A stretch of DNA of 64,000 bases from Nocardioides abyssi. GTDB taxonomy: Bacteria; Actinomycetota; Actinomycetes; Propionibacteriales; Nocardioidaceae. Shown piece after piece: positions 58,153-64,000 of this stretch. The notes under the pieces were generated by a model, which did not search any database, was not told the origin of the DNA, and saw nothing but the letters and a program-made list of their open reading frames with translations. The position numbers were made by a program, and so were the translations under genes. Numbering within the stretch: position 1 is the stretch's first letter; each line of letters opens with the position of its first letter. The stretch is from positions 434,001 to 498,000 of the forward strand of contig NZ_JAUHJR010000002.1 of assembly GCF_030412915.1 (NCBI RefSeq), read 5' to 3'.

Positions 58153-58959
58153 GTGACCTCCGGTTCCCACGCGCGGCCTCAGGACCGCCCGCCGCGTCGC
58201 TGGACCGACCGGCTGCGCCGCCCGCGCGGGCGCGCCGGGTTCGGCTGGCGGATCGGCACCCCCGTGATGGTCGCCCTGAGCGGCACGCTGTTCGTCGCGA
58301 GCTCGCTCAACAGCGACGGCACCGACCTGCGGCCGGGGCGCTACACCGACCTGGCCTCACTGGTCGAGGCGGAGGCCACGCAGTACGACGCGCTCCGCCG
58401 CCGCGCCGCCGAGCTCGACTCCGAGGTCGACCGCTTGGCCGGCGCCGTCTCCGACAGCGGCGTGACCAAGGCGCGCGAGCGCGCGGACCGGCTGCGCGAC
58501 CCCGCCGGGCTCACCCCGCGACGGGGCGACGGGCTGCGGATCACGCTGTCCGACGCCGACCCGGAGGTGGTCGAGGCCCAGCCGGAGGAGGGCACGGACT
58601 TCGACCAGTTCGTGGTGCACCAGCAGGACATCCAGGCGGTGGTCAACGCGCTGTGGCGCGCCGGCGCGACCGCGGTGACGATCGCCGGGCAGCGGGTCAT
58701 CACCACCACCGGCATCAAGTGCGAGGGGAACGCGGTGACGCTGCACGGCGTGCCGTACCCGCAGCCCTACGTCATCGAGGCGGTCGGCGACCCGGACGTC
58801 CTGCAGGCGACGGTCGCCGCGGACGCGTACGTCACCACCCGCTACCTGCCCGCGGTCGCCCGCGGCGAGGTCGGCTGGGACCTCGAGGTCGAGGACGACG
58901 TGGTCGCCCCGGCGTACGCCGGCGTGCTCACGATGTCCTACGCCGAGCCCATCGACTGA
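58153..58959 (+). CDS. DUF881 family protein
   Basis: The 268-aa protein has a basic cytoplasmic start, one TM helix (GTPVMVALSGTLFVASSL), then a periplasmic coiled-coil (EAEATQYDALRRRAAELDSEVDRLAGAV). The DUF881 domain follows, with LRITLSDAD, VHQQDIQAVVNALWRAGATAVTIAGQRVI, IKCEGNAVTLHG and PYVIEAVGD. Actinobacterial DUF881 proteins lie near crgA and pknB and are thought to have envelope roles, unproven. GTG at 58153. Divergent from crgA and convergent with pknB. Confidence 0.92.
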   Translation: MTSGSHARPQDRPPRRWTDRLRRPRGRAGFGWRIGTPVMVALSGTLFVASSLNSDGTDLRPGRYTDLASLVEAEATQYDALRRRAAELDSEVDRLAGAVSDSGVTKARERADRLRDPAGLTPRRGDGLRITLSDADPEVVEAQPEEGTDFDQFVVHQQDIQAVVNALWRAGATAVTIAGQRVITTTGIKCEGNAVTLHGVPYPQPYVIEAVGDPDVLQATVAADAYVTTRYLPAVARGEVGWDLEVEDDVVAPAYAGVLTMSYAEPID

Positions 58960-59002
58960 CCCGACCGACCAGGGACCGACCCCGGATCGACCCCCGGCCG
59001 GC

Positions 59003-60766
59003 TCAGTCGCGGGCGGGCCGCGAGGGCAGGTCGGTCGGCAGGTCCGTCGGCACGTCGGTCGGGAGGTCCGTGGGGTCGGTGGGCGAGGGGTCCTGGGTGG
59101 GCTCCTCGTAGGAGCTGACGACGATGGTGATCGTCGAGCCCTCGGGGAGGGTCTCCCCGGCCTGCGGGCTCTGCTGGATCACGGTGCCCTTCGGCTCGGT
59201 GGTGTCGGAGGACCGCACGACCGAGACGCGGAACGAGGCGTCGGTGATGATCCGCTCCGCCTCGCGCTGGCGGCGGCCGACCACGTCGGGCACCTCCTCG
59301 GGCCCGTCGGAGTAGAGGATCGTGACGGTCGCGCCCTCGGCGACCTCCTGGCCCGCAGCCGGCTCCTGCGCGACGACCTCGCCGGCGGGCTCGTCGGAGT
59401 CGGTCTCCTCCTGGTTGGTGCGCAGCCCGGCGGCCCGCAGCTGCGCCGCGGCGTCGGCCCGGCTCAGCCCGACGACGGACGGCACGCCCACCTTGGGCTC
59501 GCCCAGGGACAGGACGATGTCGACGGCGGTGCCGGGGTCGACGTACTGGTCCCGGTTGGGCTGCTGCTCGGCGACCTTGCCGGGCGGGATCGTGTCGTTC
59601 TCGGCGAAGGAGACGTTGCCGACGCTCAGACCGGCCTCGCGGATCGCCGCACGGGCCTGGTCGTCGCCGAGGCGGATCAGGTTGGGCACCTGCACCTGCT
59701 CGGGCGGGGACTCGAAGAGCCGCGGCAGCAGCACCACGCCGGCCACGACGAGCGCGAGCAGCAGGAGCACGACGGTCGCTATCAGGCCGGTACGCCGACC
59801 GGGGCGGCCGTCGTCGGCCACCGGGAGCGGCGGGCGGACGGCGGTCTGGTGGGTGGCCGGGGCCGGGGCGACCGGCACGACCTGCGTGGCCGGGGCCGGG
59901 GCGGCCGCGGCCTGCACCGGCCGGCCCGCGAGGTAGCGCTCGATGTCGCTGCGCATCGCGGCCGCGGACTGGTAACGGTCCTCGACGCGCTTGGCCAGCG
60001 CCTTCATCACGATCGCGTCGACCTCGGGCGGGAGGTCCTGGTCGTGGTCCGACGGGGGCCGGGCCGGCTCGCGGACGTGCTGGTAGGCCACCGCGACCGG
60101 GCTGTCGCCGACGAACGGCGGGCGGCCGGTGAGCAGCTCGTAGAGCAGGCAGCCGGCGGAGTACACGTCGCTGCGGGAGTCGACGGTCTCGCCGCGGGCC
60201 TGCTCGGGGGAGAGGTACTGCGCGGTGCCGACGACGGCCGCGGTCTGGGTCATCGTCGAGGAGGCGTCGCTGATCGCCCGGGCGATGCCGAAGTCCATGA
60301 CCTTGACGTCGCCGGACGGGGTGAGCATGACGTTGCCGGGCTTGATGTCGCGGTGGATGATCCCCGCGCGGTGGCTGTAGTCCAGCGCCGACAGCACGCC
60401 GCTGGTGATCTCCAGGGCGCGCTCGGGCAGGATCTTGCGACCCTCGCGCAGGATGTCGCGCAGCGTGCGGCCGGCGACGTGCTCCATCACGATGTAGGGC
60501 TGGGCGACCCCGGAGCCGTCGGTCGCCATCTCCTCGCCGGTGTCGTAGACGGCGACGATCGCGGGGTGGTTCAGCGAGGCCGACGACTGGGCCTCGCGCC
60601 GGAACCGTGCCTGGAACGTCGCGTCGCTGGCCAGGTCCGTGCGCAGCCGCTTGACCGCGACGACCCGGCCCAGCCGGGTGTCGGTGCCCTTGCGGACCTC
60701 GGCCATGCCGCCGCGGCCGAGCAGCTCGCCCAGCTCGTACCGACCGCCGACCACCGGCCCGGTCAC
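59003..60766 (-). CDS. pknB: Serine/threonine protein kinase PknB with three PASTA domains
   Basis: This 587-aa membrane kinase has an N-terminal Hanks-type domain (residues 5-275): GRGGMAEV glycine loop, VVAVKRL (ATP lysine), HRDIKPGNVM, MDFGIARA and the activation-loop TQTAAVVGTAQYLSPEQARG. After a TM helix (TGLIATVVLLLLALVVAGVVLL) come three PASTA units (VPNLIRLGDD, VPSVVGLSRADA, VPDVVGRRQREA) that sense muropeptides. Mycobacterial PknB has four. The tail has DPTDLPTD repeats. GTG at 60766 overlaps pknA by four bases. Confidence 0.97.
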   Translation of the reverse strand: MTGPVVGGRYELGELLGRGGMAEVRKGTDTRLGRVVAVKRLRTDLASDATFQARFRREAQSSASLNHPAIVAVYDTGEEMATDGSGVAQPYIVMEHVAGRTLRDILREGRKILPERALEITSGVLSALDYSHRAGIIHRDIKPGNVMLTPSGDVKVMDFGIARAISDASSTMTQTAAVVGTAQYLSPEQARGETVDSRSDVYSAGCLLYELLTGRPPFVGDSPVAVAYQHVREPARPPSDHDQDLPPEVDAIVMKALAKRVEDRYQSAAAMRSDIERYLAGRPVQAAAAPAPATQVVPVAPAPATHQTAVRPPLPVADDGRPGRRTGLIATVVLLLLALVVAGVVLLPRLFESPPEQVQVPNLIRLGDDQARAAIREAGLSVGNVSFAENDTIPPGKVAEQQPNRDQYVDPGTAVDIVLSLGEPKVGVPSVVGLSRADAAAQLRAAGLRTNQEETDSDEPAGEVVAQEPAAGQEVAEGATVTILYSDGPEEVPDVVGRRQREAERIITDASFRVSVVRSSDTTEPKGTVIQQSPQAGETLPEGSTITIVVSSYEEPTQDPSPTDPTDLPTDVPTDLPTDLPSRPARD

Positions 60767-62385
60767 GGGGTGACCCCGGCCGTCGGCGAGGGCGCGACCG
60801 TCGACTGGGCCGGCGAGGCCTCGGGCGAGGTCGGGGCCGTGGGGGTGGGCGGCGTGGACGTGGCGGGCTCCTCGGTCGGTTCCTCGGTGAACGTGGGCTC
60901 CTCGGTGGGCGCCTCGCTCGTCGGCTCCTCGGTCGGCGCCTCGGACGTGGGCTCCTCCGTGGGCTCCTCGGTGGTGGGCTCCTCCGTGGGCTCCTCGACA
61001 GGCGGGTCGCCCCAGTACTGCACGGTCACCCGCTCGCCCTCGTCGAGCCGGCCGGACGGGTCGACGGAGGTCACCAGGCCGGCGGTCTCGCCGCCGGGGT
61101 TGGCGACCTCCTCGGTGGTCACCCGCAGCCCGGCGCGGGCCAGCTCGCGGCGCACCTCGCCCACGGGGCGGTCGACGTAGTCGTCCTCGTCGATGGTGAT
61201 CGTCCCCGCCGACGCCGTGGGCGGGGCCGGGTCGTCGTCACCGCCGCCGTTCAGCGCGACCGCGGCGACGACGCCCGCGACCACGAGGAGGGCGACGAGC
61301 AGCCCCACGAGCAGGGCGGTACGCCGGGAGCCGCCGTCACGCGCGGCCGCTGCCCCGGCGCCGTCGGTCATGTCCGGGTCGATCCCGGCGGTCGCGCTCG
61401 AGGCGGCGGGCACGGCCGCGGTGGCCGGCGCCGCGGGGGTGGCCAGCGGCGGCGCGACCACCGTCGGGTCGATGACCTGGGTCTGCTCGGCGGCCGCCGG
61501 CGGCGCGAGGACCTCGGTCGACGGGTCGCGCAGCGCGGCGGCGAACGCCGAGGCGTCGGCGTACCGCTCCGAGGAGTCCTTGGCCAGCGCCCGGCGCACC
61601 ACGGCGGCCAGGTCGGCCGGCACCGAGGCGGGCAGGTCCGGGACGGGGTCGTTGAGGTGGGCCAGCGCGGTCGCGACCGCCGACTCGGCCTGGAAGGGAC
61701 GGTGCCCGGCGAGCATCTCGAAGGCGACCACGCCCAGGGCGTAGACGTCGGAGGCCGGGGTGGCGGGGTTGCCGCGGGCCTGCTCCGGCGAGAGGTACTG
61801 CGGGGTGCCCATCACCTGGCCGGTCTGGGTCATCCCGATGCCGTCGGCGGCGCGGGCGATGCCGAAGTCGGTGATCTTGACGGTGCGGTCGGGGGTCACC
61901 AGCAGGTTCGCCGGCTTGATGTCGCGGTGGACGATGCCGGCCGCGTGCGCGGCACCGACCGCGTCGGCGACCTGGCCGAGCAGGTCGCGCACTGCGTCGG
62001 GGTCCAGCGGCTCGCCCTCGCGCAGCAGCGCGGAGAGCGGCTGCCCGTCGACCAGCTCCATCACCAGGTAGGGCCGGGGCACACCCGAGCCGTCGGCGGC
62101 CGCGGCCTCGCCGAAGTCGTAGACGGCGGCGACGCCGGGGTGGTGCAGCGACGCCGCGTGGCGGGCCTCGGTCTCGAACCGGGAGCGGAACGTCGCGTCG
62201 TCGGCGTACTCGGTCTTGAGCACCTTGACCGCGACCTCGCGGCCGAGGGTCTCGTCGGCGGCGCGCCACACCTCGCCCATGCCGCCGGTGGCGATCCGGC
62301 TCACCAGCCGGTAGCGGTGGGCGTCGTCGGCGTACCGACCGCCCTCCGGCGCCGGGGTCCCGAACGACTGCGTCGGGTCGGTCAC
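60763..62385 (-). CDS. pknA: Serine/threonine protein kinase PknA, single PASTA
   Basis: The 540-aa kinase has a full Hanks domain (residues 20-285): ATGGMGEV, VAVKVLK, HRDIKPANLL, ITDFGIARA and MTQTGQVMGTPQYLSPEQARG. A linker, TM helix (TALLVGLLVALLVVAGVVAAVAL) and one PASTA-like unit (YVDRPVGEVRRELARAGLRV) follow. The last 85 residues are a repetitive EEPTEEPT/SEAPTEEPT tail. Mycobacterial PknA lacks PASTA and this tail. It overlaps pbpA (GTGA) and pknB, so all are coupled. Confidence 0.93.
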   Translation of the reverse strand: MTDPTQSFGTPAPEGGRYADDAHRYRLVSRIATGGMGEVWRAADETLGREVAVKVLKTEYADDATFRSRFETEARHAASLHHPGVAAVYDFGEAAAADGSGVPRPYLVMELVDGQPLSALLREGEPLDPDAVRDLLGQVADAVGAAHAAGIVHRDIKPANLLVTPDRTVKITDFGIARAADGIGMTQTGQVMGTPQYLSPEQARGNPATPASDVYALGVVAFEMLAGHRPFQAESAVATALAHLNDPVPDLPASVPADLAAVVRRALAKDSSERYADASAFAAALRDPSTEVLAPPAAAEQTQVIDPTVVAPPLATPAAPATAAVPAASSATAGIDPDMTDGAGAAAARDGGSRRTALLVGLLVALLVVAGVVAAVALNGGGDDDPAPPTASAGTITIDEDDYVDRPVGEVRRELARAGLRVTTEEVANPGGETAGLVTSVDPSGRLDEGERVTVQYWGDPPVEEPTEEPTTEEPTEEPTSEAPTEEPTSEAPTEEPTFTEEPTEEPATSTPPTPTAPTSPEASPAQSTVAPSPTAGVTP

Positions 62386-63854
62386 TGACGGATCACCGCT
62401 TCCATGACGGCCTTCGCGATCGGGCCACCGAGGGTGCCGCCGGCGATCTCGGAGCGCGAGATCTCGGCGTTCTCGATGACGACCGCGACGGCGACGTCCT
62501 CGTCGGGGGCGAAGGAGACGAACCAGGCGTACGGCGGCCGGTCGGGGTCGCCGCTCTGCGCGGTGCCGGTCTTGCCGGCCACCTCGACGCCCTGGATCGC
62601 CGCGGGGGAGGCCGTGCCGTTCTCGACGGTGGAGACCATCAGCTCGGTCACCTCGTCGGCGGTCTGCGGCCGGACGGCCTGGGACAGCTCGGTCGGCTCG
62701 GTCTTGTCCAGCACCTCGTAGTCGGCCGACTGGACCTCGTCGACGACATAGGGGCGCATGACGACGCCGCCGTTGGCGAGGCCGGCGACGACCATCGCCA
62801 TCTGCAGCGGGGTCGCGCGCACCTCGAACTGGCCGATGCCGGTCTGGCCGAGCTGCGCGGCGTCGAGCTCGTCGGGGTAGACCGAGCGGGCCTGCGGGCG
62901 GAGGTCCTGCAGGTAGTCGCTGTTGAACCCGAACGCCTCGGCGGTCTCGAGCATCTGCTCGGCGCCGACCTCGCCGGCGAGCGCGGCGAAGGTGGTGTTG
63001 CAGGAGTTCTCCATCGCCAGGGTGAACGGGATCCGGTCGGTGCCGCAGGCGCGGCCCTCGTTGTCGATCAGGCCGGTCTCGCCGCTGGTCAGCGGCAGCT
63101 GGTAGGTCGCGCCGCCCGGCACCTGGTCGTCGGCGGTGTAGAGGCCGGCCTCGATCGCGGCGGCCGCGGTGAGCACCTTGAACGTCGACCCCGGCGGCAG
63201 CGTGGTCTGGATGGCGCGGTTGAGCAGCGGCTGCCCGGGGTCCCCGCTGAGCCGCTCCCAGGTGTCACGCACGCCGGTGAAGTCGTGGGAGGAGAGCTTG
63301 TTGGGGTCGTAGGTCGGCAGCGAGACCATGGCCAGCACCTTGCCGCTGCTGGGCTGCAGCGCCACCACCGACCCGCGGGTGCCCTGGCCGAGCGCGGTCA
63401 GGCCGGCGTACGCCGCGTCCTGGGCCGCCGGGTCGATCGTGAGCTGGACGTTGCCGCCCTCGGACTCGTCGTTGCTGACCAGGTCGACCAGCTTGGTGAC
63501 GAACAGCCGGGAGTCCTCGCCGGACAGCACGTCGTTCTGGCTGCGCTCGATCCCGCTCGCGCCGTACTGGTAGGCGAAGAACCCGGTGAGCGGGGCGTAC
63601 TTGAACGGCTGGGGGTAGGTGCGCTGGAACTCGAACCGGTCCTCGGACGGCTTGCTCACCGCGACCGAGTCGCGCCCGACCAGCACCGCCCCGCGCTCGC
63701 GGGAGTACGCCGCGTCGATCACGCGCCGGTTGCGCTGGTCGTCGTTGAGGTCGCCGGCGGCGTGGTACTGCAGGTAGGTCGCGTTGACCATCAGCCCGAC
63801 GAACAGCAGCAGGCAGAAGATCGCGATCGTGCGGATCGGCTTGTTCATCGTCAT
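62382..63854 (-). CDS. pbpA: Class B penicillin-binding protein PbpA
   Basis: The 490-aa transpeptidase has an N-terminal TM helix (RTIAIFCLLLFVGLMVNATYLQY), a short dimerisation region, then the catalytic domain with SXXK as GSTFKVL, SXN as NSCNTTFAALAG and KTG as AGKTGTAQSG. It crosslinks peptidoglycan with the RodA/FtsW-type polymerase encoded just upstream. ATG at 63854 overlaps that gene's stop by four bases. The order rodA-pbpA-pknA-pknB is the conserved actinobacterial shape operon. Confidence 0.96.
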   Translation of the reverse strand: MTMNKPIRTIAIFCLLLFVGLMVNATYLQYHAAGDLNDDQRNRRVIDAAYSRERGAVLVGRDSVAVSKPSEDRFEFQRTYPQPFKYAPLTGFFAYQYGASGIERSQNDVLSGEDSRLFVTKLVDLVSNDESEGGNVQLTIDPAAQDAAYAGLTALGQGTRGSVVALQPSSGKVLAMVSLPTYDPNKLSSHDFTGVRDTWERLSGDPGQPLLNRAIQTTLPPGSTFKVLTAAAAIEAGLYTADDQVPGGATYQLPLTSGETGLIDNEGRACGTDRIPFTLAMENSCNTTFAALAGEVGAEQMLETAEAFGFNSDYLQDLRPQARSVYPDELDAAQLGQTGIGQFEVRATPLQMAMVVAGLANGGVVMRPYVVDEVQSADYEVLDKTEPTELSQAVRPQTADEVTELMVSTVENGTASPAAIQGVEVAGKTGTAQSGDPDRPPYAWFVSFAPDEDVAVAVVIENAEISRSEIAGGTLGGPIAKAVMEAVIRQ

Positions 63855-64000
63855 GGCAGGCGCACCACCTGGGTGGTCTCGGCGGCCGAGGCGTCCTCAC
63901 CGGCGCTGTCGCCGACCGACGGCGCGGGCCGGCGGGCCAGGTCGGAGATGCGCAGCACCAGGGCGATGATCACCCAGTTGGCCACCAGCGAGGAGCCGCC
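63851..64000 (-). CDS. rodA: FtsW/RodA/SpoVE family polymerase, C-terminal fragment
   Basis: Only the last 49 codons are inside the window: GGSSLVANWVIIALVLRISDLARR, then a polar tail ending ETTQVVRLP. The GGSSLxANW motif followed by a helix is the C-terminal signature of SEDS glycosyltransferases, which polymerise lipid II. Its position before pbpA indicates RodA rather than FtsW. The gene continues beyond 64000. Confidence 0.85.
   Translation of the reverse strand, partial: GGSSLVANWVIIALVLRISDLARRPAPSVGDSAGEDASAAETTQVVRLP

Overview
The window is chromosomal DNA from a high-GC Gram-positive actinobacterium. The best fit is a Nocardioides-like member of the Propionibacteriales, inferred from very high GC, frequent GTG starts, the actinobacterial families DUF6049, DUF3566, DLW-39, CrgA and DUF881, and gene order. 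It spans the replication-origin region. No rRNA, CRISPR array, insertion sequence or prophage was found.

Left arm (1-31 kb). Two small accessory genes (DUF1883, partial, and DUF2188) lie next to a set of 21-bp repeats that ends 6 bp from the dnaB stop. Then come dnaB, a MATE transporter, a secreted protein and rpsF-ssb-rpsR-rplI. An endonuclease IV-FemX-alanine racemase-like run follows, then a mannosyltransferase-like gene with a class A PBP, PadR with inositol-3-phosphate synthase, an SRPBCC protein and the CCA-adding enzyme. Next is a cell-wall and stress operon: DUF6049, murJ, a pseudokinase, an ECF sigma factor, an anti-sigma-like protein, trxB and trxA. Both trx genes have promoters matching the SigR consensus. 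A GNAT protein, an AlaA-type aminotransferase and a PlsC-type acyltransferase close the arm.

Origin core (31-50 kb). Reading leftward: rpmH-rnpA-yidD-yidC-jag-rsmG-parA-parB. Reading rightward: dnaA-[ohrR/ohr]-dnaN-gnd-recF-dciA-gyrB-gyrA-DUF3566-tRNA-Ile-DLW39-tRNA-Ala. Two perfect parS sites lie inside the first codons of parA and rsmG. DnaA-box-like sequences occur in the rpmH-dnaA, dnaA-dnaN, rsmG-parA and dnaB-MATE gaps. The dnaA-dnaN gap is the conventional oriC position, but its boxes are degenerate and an organic-hydroperoxide cassette separates it from dnaA.

Right arm (50-64 kb). A lipoprotein begins one base after tRNA-Ala. It is followed by a REP-type repeat array, SURF1, DUF3817, a patatin, an acyltransferase, an alanine-rich membrane protein, a cyclophilin and a rhomboid protease. 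A convergent gap with REP elements and a nested palindrome comes next. The end is the cell-shape block: an unusual two-unit CrgA, DUF881, pknB, pknA, pbpA and the 3' end of rodA/ftsW.

The genes join replication initiation, elongation and partition (dnaA, dnaN, recF, dciA, dnaB, ssb, gyrAB, parABS) with envelope growth (murJ, PBPs, PknA/B, CrgA, RodA, YidC). The least explained parts are non-coding: iteron-like repeats by dnaB, nested palindromes in convergent gaps and REP arrays. The two-unit CrgA and the LexA-like box before the DUF2188/DUF1883 pair are also unusual.
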